From Paenibacillus sp. BSR1-1 (GTDB lineage Bacteria; Bacillota; Bacilli; Bacillales; Cytobacillaceae), in the NCBI RefSeq assembly GCF_030403775.1, contig NZ_JAQMWQ010000002.1, positions 124,001 to 188,000 of the forward strand: a stretch of 64,000 nt of DNA, written 5' to 3'. Below, in pieces: positions 1 to 9,118 of this stretch; within the stretch, counting starts at the first letter, position 1, and the number at the start of each line of letters is the position of its first letter. A program made the translations under genes and the position numbers. Below the pieces are notes generated by a model that was not told the origin of the DNA, searched no databases, and saw nothing but the letters and a program-made list of their open reading frames with translations.

Positions 1-1122
1 AGGGTTGACTTGATGCATGGCACGGAATTAAAAACGTGGGACGGCAAGAAACTGGAATTCTTTCTAATTGCCAATCCTGATGTCCCGGAAGCAGCGGATG
101 GAATCTTTCCAGGTCCAACGATCCGTGTCCCCCGTGGTGTTATTTATCATGGACAGGTTAAAGGACATGGGCAGCCTCCTCATACCGTTCACTGGCATGG
201 GATTGAGCCAACAGCTATAAATGATGGGGTAGGGCACTGTTCAATGGAAATAGGAGACTACGCCTATCAATGGCAGCCGAATCATATAGGCAGTTATTTT
301 TACCATTGTCATAGGAACACTCTTCAGCATTTTGAGTATGGCTTATATGGTTTTCTTATCATTGAGCCGCCTGATGCGTATGACCCAAAGGATGGAAAAA
401 ATGTAGGGGGTTATCCACGTCGGACAGCCGCAAATCTTACAAATTTCCCGAAATTCCCTGGATTTGTTGGGGGCAGTCTTGAAAGCGGTGATCCACATGC
501 GATGACGGTTCCATATGATGTCGAGGCATTATGGGTTATTGACGATATAGATTCCGTCTGGCGTGAACAGGCACAGGATGCACACCAGACCTTCCCTGAG
601 CATGGGGATGAACCTGGTATCAATGATGAATTTCACTTTAATGGCTCTGGAAAGTACAATTTCTTTGCCTTTAATGATTACAATCCAGATTATTTTGTAG
701 TTACCGGCGAATATTTCCCTGGCCGTGTAGGGGGGACTGCGACTATGCGCTCTGGTGTGACCGTACCTGCCGCCTATAATAGCGGAGTTGAGGGAATGCA
801 GATTTCCATCAATGCAAAAATCAACCAGACAGTCCTAGTTCGGATGCTATGTGCCGCATATGTGAAAATCAATATTACGTTCCCGGTGGATGTCGTCGTG
901 ATTGCCTGTGATGGACGTTCCTTTGGTGTTCCTCCGTTTGGTAAATATAATCATCCATACACGCTTAAGGCCGGTACACCGTTTGAGATGAGTACGGCAC
1001 AGCGCTGTGATGTTTTATTCAGGACTGAAAAACCAATGAATACATTTGCTCAAGTAGAATATAGACATCATTTGAGCGATGCGTTTCTTATAAATGGCAG
1101 GATTCCGATTACAGTTAAGTAA
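1..1122 (+). CDS. Multicopper oxidase, 5' end outside window
   Basis: The reading frame is open to base 1, so the N-terminus, including any export signal, lies upstream. The visible part has a cupredoxin domain with the motif HWHG (about residue 62) and a second block YHCHRNT followed by H and GLYG (about residues 98-115). These are the type 2/3 copper ligands, with a possible type 1 site in the same domain. A second cupredoxin-like domain follows (about 240-370) but has no HxH or HCH pair. The protein stops at ITVK without the usual C-terminal HPxHxHGH and HCHxxxH motifs. It is therefore either a genuine two-domain oxidase with all copper ligands in domain 1, or a C-terminally shortened three-domain enzyme. 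The substrate is unknown (metal or phenolic oxidation is typical). It neighbours a decayed copC and a giant multicopper oxidase, so it belongs to a copper-enzyme region. Confidence 0.8.
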   Translation, partial: RVDLMHGTELKTWDGKKLEFFLIANPDVPEAADGIFPGPTIRVPRGVIYHGQVKGHGQPPHTVHWHGIEPTAINDGVGHCSMEIGDYAYQWQPNHIGSYFYHCHRNTLQHFEYGLYGFLIIEPPDAYDPKDGKNVGGYPRRTAANLTNFPKFPGFVGGSLESGDPHAMTVPYDVEALWVIDDIDSVWREQAQDAHQTFPEHGDEPGINDEFHFNGSGKYNFFAFNDYNPDYFVVTGEYFPGRVGGTATMRSGVTVPAAYNSGVEGMQISINAKINQTVLVRMLCAAYVKINITFPVDVVVIACDGRSFGVPPFGKYNHPYTLKAGTPFEMSTAQRCDVLFRTEKPMNTFAQVEYRHHLSDAFLINGRIPITVK

Positions 1123-1134
1123 TCGTTGGCAGAC

Positions 1135-1163
1135 AGCCTCCCAGGCGATAGGGGGGCTTTTTT
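1135..1163 (+). terminator. Rho-independent terminator after the first oxidase
   Basis: An 8-bp stem (AGCCTCCC pairing with GGGGGGCT, one G-U) with an 8-nt loop is followed by six T. It lies 13 bases after the stop codon. Confidence 0.8.
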
Positions 1164-1307
1164 AAGGACATTTGTACTAGTTTTCTTTTATTTTGAATAA
1201 ATTTACTTATCATAATTTTCTGATTTATGGAGGATTTGTAATAGATTGTGAGAATTTAAATAGATAATCTTTCTAAATTCCTAGGAACAAAGAAGGGGGT
1301 GTATTTT

Positions 1308-1536
1308 ATGAGAAAATTAATGGTATTATTTTTTACAGCCTTTTTGTTGATCCCATCTATTGCGAGTGCGCATACGCAGCTAACAGCTTCCACCCCCGCC
1401 GAAGGAGGGATTATTTTTATCCCTCATCCTTTAAAGCTTTAAAAAAACGAGTGTCGTCTTTACCGTTGTTTTTGCTATTAGTTTTATTCTCACAATATAT
1501 TTAGGACTAATGTTCTCTGTAACAATAACAATATAG
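1308..1536 (+). pseudogene. Decayed copC-like copper-resistance gene
   Basis: A start ATG with the site AAGAAGGGGG opens a 44-residue frame. It has a signal peptide (MRKLMVLFFTAFLLIPSIAS) and then AHTQLTASTPAEGG, the N-terminal motif of CopC domains including the mature-end His copper ligand. The frame stops at 1440-1442. A second frame, +1 relative to the first, resumes at about 1447 and encodes a lone hydrophobic segment (about 30 residues) like the C-terminal membrane anchor of Bacillus CopC proteins, ending at 1534-1536. The middle of the domain is missing. The simplest reading is an internal deletion plus frame shift. Whether the 44-residue peptide is still made is unknown. Confidence 0.6.
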
Positions 1537-1663
1537 CCGGAAGGATGATAAAAGTAATATTAGATAAGTCCTAATCATATAAATTTTTGTAGTGTTTTAA
1601 TCATTTATTTATGCTATTAATTTTTGACCTGCTATTGGGAAATTTTTATCATTTTAATAGAAG

Positions 1664-4600
1664 GTGAAGTGGTCAATTTTGAATAAAAAGTCGCTGTTTC
1701 TACTTTTATTTAGCTTAATTATTTTATTGACCATTTCTGCAATTTCTGTAGGTTATATTATAAAATCATCTCAGCCACCACAGATGCTAGCCCTTGAAAA
1801 GACGAGCCAGGCACCAAAGATTGTGGCCGCATCCAATCAAAGTCTTTCAAGTGCTCAAGTCTCTTCATCCAACCACCATGATCCATCACAACCAAACAAA
1901 CAAAACTATCCCATTTTGCGAACTAACTCAGCGCAGGGGGGAGCCCCGACCTTAACTGAACTGACAAAAAATTTACAAAATAAATGCGAACCAGCCTCAC
2001 GCGTTCGTTATTTCGAAATAGTTGCTCTCAATATAGATATGGTATACAACAAATTTGGAGACCATGATCCTGATGCCAAGATTTATGCCTTAAAAGAAGA
2101 GGCTGATGAAATACAAAGCTCGATTGCCAGGAATCCCGGCAAACCGGTCAAAGAAGTGCAGCCACTTACCATTCGGGCGAATAAGGGTGATTGTATTGAG
2201 GTTACTTTTACCAATAAGTTAAAAGAGAAGTCCTCGATTCATATTCAAGGAGTGGGCTATGATGTTAAGGGATCGGACGGAACGGCCGTCGGATTTAATC
2301 CCGATTCCACCGCCGCTCCAAACACAGAAATTCACTACCGTTGGAATGCCGATGAAGAAGGTACGTTCCTTTTTTCCAATGGTGCAGACTTTACTTATTT
2401 TACCGATCCTGCCCATGGTAAAGGAACTATGGGAGATGGCTTGTTCGGCGCTTTAATTGTAGAACCAGAAGGAGCCAAGTGGACGGACCTGCAAACGGGG
2501 AAAGAGATCAAGAGTGGACTATACGCCAATATTGAACTCCCTAATCAACCAGATTTTCGAGAATATGCTTTATTTTTCCATGATGGTATTGACGCAATTG
2601 CCGGCGGTACTAAACCTGCTCCACCTAAACCGCAAGAGGAAAACCCTCTTCCAGAGCCTCCAGATGGAGACGGGCAGGAAGTGAACGGCATCGAAAAAGA
2701 GCTTTATGCGGTTAATTACCGGGCTGAGCCATTAGATGAACGAATGCAAAACGCATTAACCAAAGATGGAAAAGACGCTACGATGTTTTATTCCTCATGG
2801 GTATATGGAGATCCTGCAACCCCGATTACCCCTGCCTATATTGGGGATCCGATTAAATTTAGAATAATTGGGGCCAATCAAGATGAAAATCATGTGTTCC
2901 ATCTTCATGGACACCGCTGGAAAAGTGAAACGAAAAAGACCAATACGGTGGACTCCGAAACTCTGAATATCGGGAGTGCCGAAACACTCGATTTGACCAA
3001 TAATGCCGGATATATTCAGGATGGTAAAGGGGCACCAGGTGATTATTTATGGCATTGTCATTTGTTTCCTCATTATTTACAAGGAATGTGGGGATTGTTA
3101 AGGGTTTTTGATAAATTACAACCGGATTTATTGCCGCTTAAGGACAGAAAGGCCCCAGAAAGTCCTACCGAAGCGAACCCAGGATTTCCGAAATACATTC
3201 CGGGAGAATTAGGGAAACAAGCTCCTAAGCCGCCGGATCCTGAGCTGCGCCCGCCAACAGAGGGTGAAAAAGCCGCATTAGGGGCATTGGTTCCAGGTGC
3301 TCCCAATTTTGACCGCTGTCCAATGAATGCTCCCGTTCGAAAATATAACATTGTAGGGATTGAAACGGACATTGTCTACAATAACGCAGGAGATCATGAC
3401 AAGGAAGGCAGGATGTATGTCCTAGCAGAAGATGAGGCCAAGATCTTAAACGGAACCTTAAGGCCCCGCCCTCTTGTCATTCGCGCCAATGAAGGGGATT
3501 GCGTCGAAGTGACATTGGAAAACCATTTGTATAAGGCTAAAGACCCTAACAGGCTTTCAATCCATATCCATTTTGTCGGCTTTGATCCGCTTGGATCAGA
3601 TGGAACAGCGGTCGGCTGGAACTATAATCAAGGTGTTCTTCCAGGTGAAAAAATTCGTTATCGCTGGTATGCCGATGAAGAGGGGAATATTTTCTTCCAT
3701 GACCATATGTCAGCTGGCGAAAAAGGCTTTCATGGGACGTTCGGGACATTAATAGTAGAACCAAAAGGCTCAAAATGGCTGAATCCTAAGACAGGACGGG
3801 AAATTCAATCGGGAACGGAAGCGATGATTGTCCCGCCTGATAAAGAGGATTTTCGTGAGCAGGTTCTCCTATATCACGATTTTGCCCGGATGTGGGATAA
3901 AAATGGAAATTTACTTCCGTTGGAGTCAGATCCATCCCAAGTATATAAAGCCCATGGATATGCCGCAGTCAATTACTCGAATGAACCATTCTTTAGAAGA
4001 AATAATGCGGATCCAGCCTATGTATTCAGTTCCTGGGTTCATGGTGACCCGCAAACACCTATTATTGAAGCCTACCCTGGCGATCCGATTAAAATCCGGT
4101 TAATACAAGGCGCCCATGAAACACAGCATAACTTTAATATCCATGGATTAAGCTGGAAAAAAGAATCGGGAAACAAGGATTCAGAGATAACATCGACCCA
4201 ATCCATTGGAATGTCAGAGCAGTTTTCCATGGAAATACAGCCAAATCCGGTCGGTGTCAAACAAAGGGATTATCTATGGTCATCCCAGCCAATCGAAGAT
4301 TTATGGAGCGGATTATGGGGATTTGTTAGGGTTTGGGGCGAGCAAAATGCCGGTTTGAAGAGCCTGCCGGACCGACCAGCTTTGAAAACGAAAACGGACC
4401 CGGAAAAAATGAAACAAATGAAAAAAACCAATCGTAATCCGATAAAACCGAAGAGTACCGGTAATCCATGCCCGCCTTCGGCACCAGTGAAAAAATTTGA
4501 TGTGACTGCTTTTATGAAGGATATTCAGTATAACAAAGCGGGGGACCATGATCCATTTGGAATCATGTTTGCTTTAACCCAGGATGTTTCCTCCATTCTA

Positions 4601-6109
4601 AAAGGTCAAAAAAGTGCCGAGCCCCTTGTTATCCGGGCTAATGAAGGTGAATGCATTCAAGTGACGTTGAAAAACAACTTGCCGTTTAAACCGCCAGTAA
4701 ATAAGAATGACCCAGACCTGCTAATGGCAGGGCAAGTATATTGGAAAAATTCTAACCGTATTTCCCTTCACCCGCAAATGGTCCAATACGATGTACAGGG
4801 ATCGGATGGTGCAACTATAGGCTATAACTATGATCAAACCATCGGTCCAGGAGAAGTCATTACCTATAATTGGTATGCAGACAAAGAGTACGGGGGCACA
4901 ATCCTTTATGATTATGGGGACATTCGCAGTCATCGATTGCACGGCGCCTATGGGTCGCTCATCATAGAACCGAAGGGTTCTCAGTACAGAGATCCGATGA
5001 CCGGGAAAACCTTATTATCCGGCGCTCGTGCTGATATCGTTGTCCCTGATAAACCTGATTTCAGGGAACAGGCGCTTATGTTTTCAGATGGACTTTTTAC
5101 AATTGGAAAGGATGGCAGTGCGCCAACCCCTGGTGAAGTGGATCCAAAAACGGGTGAACATGCTGATATGGAAGACCGTGGTGAAAAAGGGATTAATTAT
5201 AGCTCTGAGCCGTTTAAACATCGTCTGGCTAGCAACCCAGATAAGTCACTCGTGTTCAGCTCGGTTATTCATGGTGATCCTTCAACTCCGATTCCAGAAG
5301 GCTATGTAGGGGACCCAATACGTTTAAGAGTAATGCAGACAGCAGACCGCTCGAGAGGAAGTGTCTTTACCCTTCATAGCAATCGCTGGCATTATCAGTG
5401 GACGGATTCTAATTCCAAGCTTGTTTCGAGTCAGGGATCGCTGACTACCGGAGAATCGCTCGATATTATTCCGATTCAAAAAGAAGGTTTCCTAAATCCG
5501 GCAGGTGATTATCTCTATCGCGAGATGAAGCTGAGACGATATTTGGAAGGTGGCTTATGGGGAATTATCCGCATTCATGACAAGCCGAAAAGCCAATTGC
5601 TCCCGCTTCCTGACCGACAGCCTAGTCCACCTCTAAATGTTAGAGAAGGGAAACAATCCAAAACCATCGTTTGGGATAGCTTAGTAAGCAAGGATATTGT
5701 CGGTTACAACATCTATCGGAAAGCGATTCTTGAAAAGGAATTTAAGAAGGTAAATAGGGAGATTATCAACACGAATTCATTTACTGAAACAGATCCGCTG
5801 CCGCCAAAAAATTATTATTATGCCGTTACCGCGGTCGATCGTTATGGTAATGAATCGTTATATAGTAAGGAAATAATCACTAGTCCATCAAGAGTAAAAA
5901 CGTTATGGAGTAAAAAGGAAGAGCACAATAAAACTGGTCACATGTTTAGCTATAAAACTTTGCAGCCTAACGAATATCTGGAGATAAAAAATGAGGATTT
6001 GAGTTTCATAGAACCTTTGTTTCAAAATGTAAGAATCGAGATTAATAAGATAGGAAAAGAATATCCAGGTTTCAGTAAACCAGTTGAAGTAAGAGATAAG
6101 GTTAGTTAA
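1664..6109 (+). CDS. Giant six-cupredoxin multicopper oxidase with C-terminal FN3 domain
   Basis: 1481 residues. An N-terminal hydrophobic segment (about 10-32) is a signal peptide or membrane anchor. Three homologous repeats follow, beginning near C108, C552 and C936, each two cupredoxin domains of about 190 residues. A fibronectin type III domain occupies about 1320-1410. Copper ligands are intact in only two half-repeats. Repeat 1 second half has H410xxH413xH415 and H464-C465-H466 with H470 and M475. Repeat 2 first half has H634xH636 and H679xH681. Equivalent positions elsewhere are replaced (HIQ, SNG, SSQ, HPQ, YDY, REM). This gives one predicted trinuclear cluster plus one type 1 copper. 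The architecture recalls ceruloplasmin and the Bacillus Mn(II) oxidase MnxG, but the substrate cannot be deduced. A TTG 15 bases downstream is a better-spaced start for the site AGAAGGTGA. Exported, probably surface-held. Confidence 0.88.
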   Translation: MKWSILNKKSLFLLLFSLIILLTISAISVGYIIKSSQPPQMLALEKTSQAPKIVAASNQSLSSAQVSSSNHHDPSQPNKQNYPILRTNSAQGGAPTLTELTKNLQNKCEPASRVRYFEIVALNIDMVYNKFGDHDPDAKIYALKEEADEIQSSIARNPGKPVKEVQPLTIRANKGDCIEVTFTNKLKEKSSIHIQGVGYDVKGSDGTAVGFNPDSTAAPNTEIHYRWNADEEGTFLFSNGADFTYFTDPAHGKGTMGDGLFGALIVEPEGAKWTDLQTGKEIKSGLYANIELPNQPDFREYALFFHDGIDAIAGGTKPAPPKPQEENPLPEPPDGDGQEVNGIEKELYAVNYRAEPLDERMQNALTKDGKDATMFYSSWVYGDPATPITPAYIGDPIKFRIIGANQDENHVFHLHGHRWKSETKKTNTVDSETLNIGSAETLDLTNNAGYIQDGKGAPGDYLWHCHLFPHYLQGMWGLLRVFDKLQPDLLPLKDRKAPESPTEANPGFPKYIPGELGKQAPKPPDPELRPPTEGEKAALGALVPGAPNFDRCPMNAPVRKYNIVGIETDIVYNNAGDHDKEGRMYVLAEDEAKILNGTLRPRPLVIRANEGDCVEVTLENHLYKAKDPNRLSIHIHFVGFDPLGSDGTAVGWNYNQGVLPGEKIRYRWYADEEGNIFFHDHMSAGEKGFHGTFGTLIVEPKGSKWLNPKTGREIQSGTEAMIVPPDKEDFREQVLLYHDFARMWDKNGNLLPLESDPSQVYKAHGYAAVNYSNEPFFRRNNADPAYVFSSWVHGDPQTPIIEAYPGDPIKIRLIQGAHETQHNFNIHGLSWKKESGNKDSEITSTQSIGMSEQFSMEIQPNPVGVKQRDYLWSSQPIEDLWSGLWGFVRVWGEQNAGLKSLPDRPALKTKTDPEKMKQMKKTNRNPIKPKSTGNPCPPSAPVKKFDVTAFMKDIQYNKAGDHDPFGIMFALTQDVSSILKGQKSAEPLVIRANEGECIQVTLKNNLPFKPPVNKNDPDLLMAGQVYWKNSNRISLHPQMVQYDVQGSDGATIGYNYDQTIGPGEVITYNWYADKEYGGTILYDYGDIRSHRLHGAYGSLIIEPKGSQYRDPMTGKTLLSGARADIVVPDKPDFREQALMFSDGLFTIGKDGSAPTPGEVDPKTGEHADMEDRGEKGINYSSEPFKHRLASNPDKSLVFSSVIHGDPSTPIPEGYVGDPIRLRVMQTADRSRGSVFTLHSNRWHYQWTDSNSKLVSSQGSLTTGESLDIIPIQKEGFLNPAGDYLYREMKLRRYLEGGLWGIIRIHDKPKSQLLPLPDRQPSPPLNVREGKQSKTIVWDSLVSKDIVGYNIYRKAILEKEFKKVNREIINTNSFTETDPLPPKNYYYAVTAVDRYGNESLYSKEIITSPSRVKTLWSKKEEHNKTGHMFSYKTLQPNEYLEIKNEDLSFIEPLFQNVRIEINKIGKEYPGFSKPVEVRDKVS

Positions 6110-6171
6110 ATTACCCATTTTGAAGTAATTTTTCGAAACATATTTCCATTTGTAAAGGTGGGCGGTTAAGG

Positions 6172-8367
6172 TTGGAACCTAGAAAAAATATTCATTCTAG
6201 AAAAAAAATAGAGCGGAAAAGAAATCCTTTAAACCGATTATTTATTATGATATTAACAGTGCTAGTTGTGCTTAGCGGAGGTATTTTTTGGGCTAAAGCC
6301 GAAACAATTCAAAAGCCAGATTTTAAATTGAAATCATACGGGCCAATTGATGAGGATAATGGATTTCCTGTATGGTACAAGGACAGCGCTGACACCAGGC
6401 TGCAGCTTTGTCTTGATGTAAACGACCCTTATTGCGCATTAATACCTGAGGAGATTCCTAGACCAGATGAGCCCATTTCTCTCAAAAATAATAATTTTCC
6501 AGAAGAAGGCTTTTACCAGTTAGCAAGTTCAGTAATCGATCTTCCGAATGGAGGAAGAGCAGTTGGTACCTTTGCTCTTGAAGCCTCTTGGGCTAATGGA
6601 ATCCCGCAAGATGGCGACCAGATTGTTTTCGGAAGAGTTCGTTTTCGAATTGATGGACTAGTGACAGGAAACACATACACCATCACCCATCCATATGGCG
6701 TTGATAAATTGGTAGCTACTGCAGCCGATAAAAAAGATCCTACAAATGGGGAAATAAGATTTGTAGAAGACATTGGTACCACTGGCGGCTTTACTGCGGC
6801 CATGAACAGTCGTATCGGACGATTTTTAAAATGGGATAAGGATGCACCGCCAGGCTATGTCGGAGATCCCAACAGGGATCATGCAATTACCGGCGGCTAC
6901 AATAATCAGAACTTTTTCAAAGTAGAAGGTGTCGGAATTGGAAAAGGTTCTTGTGGCGACAACTGTGCCGAAACAGACCAGTTCAGTCTGATGGGGAAAT
7001 TAGCGACTAAAGCAGGTGTAGATGTTGTAAGGGCAACGTATAGCCGTAATGTTGATCAGGATGGTAAAGCATTAGATGGAGGCACAGTCGATGTTTTTGC
7101 TTCAACTGAAGAGGATAAAGCATACGACATTGATGTTACCACAAATAAACCAGGAGATCTCCCTATCAGGATGAGGGGGGCGAATGGCAAATATTTTGCA
7201 CGAATTCCTTTTACAGGGGATACCCCGCCATTAATAACAGTAACGAATAAAACCGACAAACCTGTTACTGTCAAAAAGGATATTAATCCTGTGGATAAAA
7301 TAACTGGGTCTGCAACTTATAATATAGGGAATAAATCCCTTTTTGTTAAAGCGTTATCGAGTGATAAAGTGAATAAGACAGAGCTTACAGTTGAAGGTTT
7401 CCCTGGAGTTATTCCCGAGAGTGGTGTGAATATACCAACTAATTATGTCCCGCCTTCCATTACGATAAAGTCGTCTATTGGCGGGGAGGTTGTCATTCCG
7501 GTTGATATTGACGGGGATCCATTTGGTCCGCTTGTAGCAAATGCTGGTGCTCCATTGACGGTCAGGGTAGGTAATTTAGTTACACTTGATGGCACGCAAT
7601 CGATTGGTGTTGTACCTGGAACTACTACAATAAAATGGACACAATTATCACCTGGAGCTAAACCAGTTACCTTAACAGGTGCCGATACGTTAACTCCGAC
7701 GTTTACCGCTGCAACTGGAATGGGTGTGTTGGAATTTCAACTGTTGCTGACAAATCCTAATGGAGTCACATCCACCAGCACGGTAAAAGTGACGGTAGAG
7801 AATGTGGCGATTCCAGACCCAATCCCAGATGTTGGATCAGATCAAAAAGTTGTTCAAGGTACATTAGTCACCTTGGACGGCAGTAAATCAAAAAATGCCA
7901 TCGATTACACTTGGATACAGACAGATATTAATCCAAAAGTAACACTGGATATGACAAATCCAGTTAAGCCAACGTTTATGTTTCCAAAGAAAAATGTTAA
8001 ATACACATTCAAATTACAAGTAAAAGGTGCTAATGGAAAGATAGTCGAGTCCACCAAAGCAGTTAGCATTTCCACAGTACCGGATAATATTTCCAATGTT
8101 ACTGCAGAATTCCGTACAAGGATATCGACATGGAGGGTGGATGGCAATTCCGATATATTTGGTCCAGGTGTATCGGTGACCATCTATCTGGTAGATACTG
8201 ATGCGAATGGCAATCCCAGAGAACGTGAATTAGGAAAGGCAGATGTAGATACGTTAGGTGTTTTCAGGTTTAGAGGTACGGGTCCTGCACTCAATCAGGG
8301 AGGTACACTTAAAATAGTCTCCAGCTCTGGGGGAATAAAAGAGAATGTATCATTTGTACGTAAATAA
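6172..8367 (+). CDS. Secreted protein with PKD/Ig-like domains
   Basis: 731 residues from a TTG start after AAAGGTGGG. A basic N-terminus (about 1-24) and hydrophobic segment ending in WAKAE form a signal peptide. Residues about 35-260 form an uncharacterised domain with four Cys (LCLDVNDPYC and a SCGDNC pair) and motifs such as GYVGDPNRDH. Residues about 455-630 hold two PKD-like beta-sandwich repeats, each with a core resembling VTLDGxxS. A final beta-rich domain (about 645-731) follows. No catalytic motif is seen. The gene starts 62 bases after the giant oxidase with no terminator between, so the two are probably co-transcribed. A role as surface partner or adhesin for the oxidase is inference. 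Confidence 0.75.
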   Translation: MEPRKNIHSRKKIERKRNPLNRLFIMILTVLVVLSGGIFWAKAETIQKPDFKLKSYGPIDEDNGFPVWYKDSADTRLQLCLDVNDPYCALIPEEIPRPDEPISLKNNNFPEEGFYQLASSVIDLPNGGRAVGTFALEASWANGIPQDGDQIVFGRVRFRIDGLVTGNTYTITHPYGVDKLVATAADKKDPTNGEIRFVEDIGTTGGFTAAMNSRIGRFLKWDKDAPPGYVGDPNRDHAITGGYNNQNFFKVEGVGIGKGSCGDNCAETDQFSLMGKLATKAGVDVVRATYSRNVDQDGKALDGGTVDVFASTEEDKAYDIDVTTNKPGDLPIRMRGANGKYFARIPFTGDTPPLITVTNKTDKPVTVKKDINPVDKITGSATYNIGNKSLFVKALSSDKVNKTELTVEGFPGVIPESGVNIPTNYVPPSITIKSSIGGEVVIPVDIDGDPFGPLVANAGAPLTVRVGNLVTLDGTQSIGVVPGTTTIKWTQLSPGAKPVTLTGADTLTPTFTAATGMGVLEFQLLLTNPNGVTSTSTVKVTVENVAIPDPIPDVGSDQKVVQGTLVTLDGSKSKNAIDYTWIQTDINPKVTLDMTNPVKPTFMFPKKNVKYTFKLQVKGANGKIVESTKAVSISTVPDNISNVTAEFRTRISTWRVDGNSDIFGPGVSVTIYLVDTDANGNPRERELGKADVDTLGVFRFRGTGPALNQGGTLKIVSSSGGIKENVSFVRK

Positions 8368-8385
8368 TTAATATTTTTAATATTC

Positions 8386-8434
8386 CCCTGCATGAATATT
8401 CTTCTACCGAGAACTTCCTGCAGGGATTTTTTTT
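8386..8434 (+). terminator. Probable terminator after the PKD-domain gene
   Basis: CCCTGCA at 8386-8392 pairs with TGCAGGG at 8419-8425, with a long loop, followed by eight T. Confidence 0.6.
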
Positions 8435-8443
8435 ATTTTCTTC

Positions 8444-8470
8444 GAACCGTATAGGCGAACATTTCGTTAA
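8444..8470 (+). promoter_or_regulatory. Candidate ECF-sigma promoter for the small secreted protein gene
   Basis: GAACC (8444-8448) and CGTTAA (8465-8470) are separated by 16 bases. The region before the ECF sigma gene has AAACC and CGTTTA with the same 16-base gap on the other strand (10495-10521). The shared architecture suggests both are read by the sigma factor at 9882-10448. No experiment supports this yet. Confidence 0.5.
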
Positions 8471-8481
8471 CTTATAACGAA
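8463..8481. repeat. Operator-like inverted repeat
   Basis: TTCGTTA and TAACGAA are perfect inverted 7-mers separated by 5 bases. They overlap the -10 element of the candidate ECF promoter and the expected transcription start. This could be a repressor site or an RNA hairpin at the 5' end of the transcript. Confidence 0.4.
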
Positions 8482-8515
8482 AGCCCAATACGATATACGA
8501 AGGAGATGTCTGTTT

Positions 8516-9049
8516 ATGAAAAATCGTTTCACCCTAGTAACAGTATTATCATTAATTTCTATGCTTTTGTTTGGTGCGGTGGCCTTTGCTGCGGGAGTAC
8601 CTGATTTTACGCAATTAGGTTTTCCAAAGGTAGTGGCTGAAAAGAAAATTGAAGCAGGAGAAGCGGCGAAAATTAGTCATAGCGGAATTAAAATTGATAT
8701 TCCATCTGGAGCATTTAATAATGGTGTAAAATTTCAGGTGCTTGAAGGAGATAATGATAACTTCCAAGCAAATGCTCCTTCCGGTCAAACGGTGATTATG
8801 AATTTTGCTTTTAGAGTATTAGATTCAAAGACAAATGAGATTATTGGTAAGTTTAATAAACCACTTATGTTCAGCTTTAAAGATAAAGATGTTAATCAGT
8901 GGAGTATTTACAATAACGTGACAACAGACGGGACCATTGCTCCGAACCAGGTGCCTGCCGTAATTGACGGTAGAACATTAACACATGGGATTGGCGGCGC
9001 GCCTGTTGGCTGGGTGATAACATCCCCAACAAACAGCATCAAAAAATAA
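8516..9049 (+). CDS. Small secreted protein of unknown function
   Basis: 177 residues. The start ATG follows GAAGGAGATG. A signal peptide (about 1-26, ending AFAAG) precedes a compact beta-rich domain without Cys or obvious catalytic residues. One stretch, KIDIPSGAFNNGVKFQVLEGD (about residues 56-76), resembles the ZU5-like theme seen in bacterial surface proteins. I do not recognise the family. The gene is monocistronic, between a terminator at 8386-8434 and one at 9074-9111, and has its own candidate ECF promoter. It faces the sigma/anti-sigma operon, so it is a likely target of that sigma factor. Confidence 0.7.
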   Translation: MKNRFTLVTVLSLISMLLFGAVAFAAGVPDFTQLGFPKVVAEKKIEAGEAAKISHSGIKIDIPSGAFNNGVKFQVLEGDNDNFQANAPSGQTVIMNFAFRVLDSKTNEIIGKFNKPLMFSFKDKDVNQWSIYNNVTTDGTIAPNQVPAVIDGRTLTHGIGGAPVGWVITSPTNSIKK

Positions 9050-9073
9050 CGGAATACCAAAATACTTAAGCAA

Positions 9074-9111
9074 AAAGCCCCTGATTCTCATTTCCGAGAA
9101 TCAGGGGCTTT
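9074..9111. terminator. Bidirectional terminator
   Basis: A 16-bp perfect stem (AAAGCCCCTGATTCTC and its complement) with a 6-base loop sits between convergent genes. It has T-rich sequence on the + side and A-rich sequence on the other. Confidence 0.88.
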
Positions 9112-9118
9112 ATTTCTT

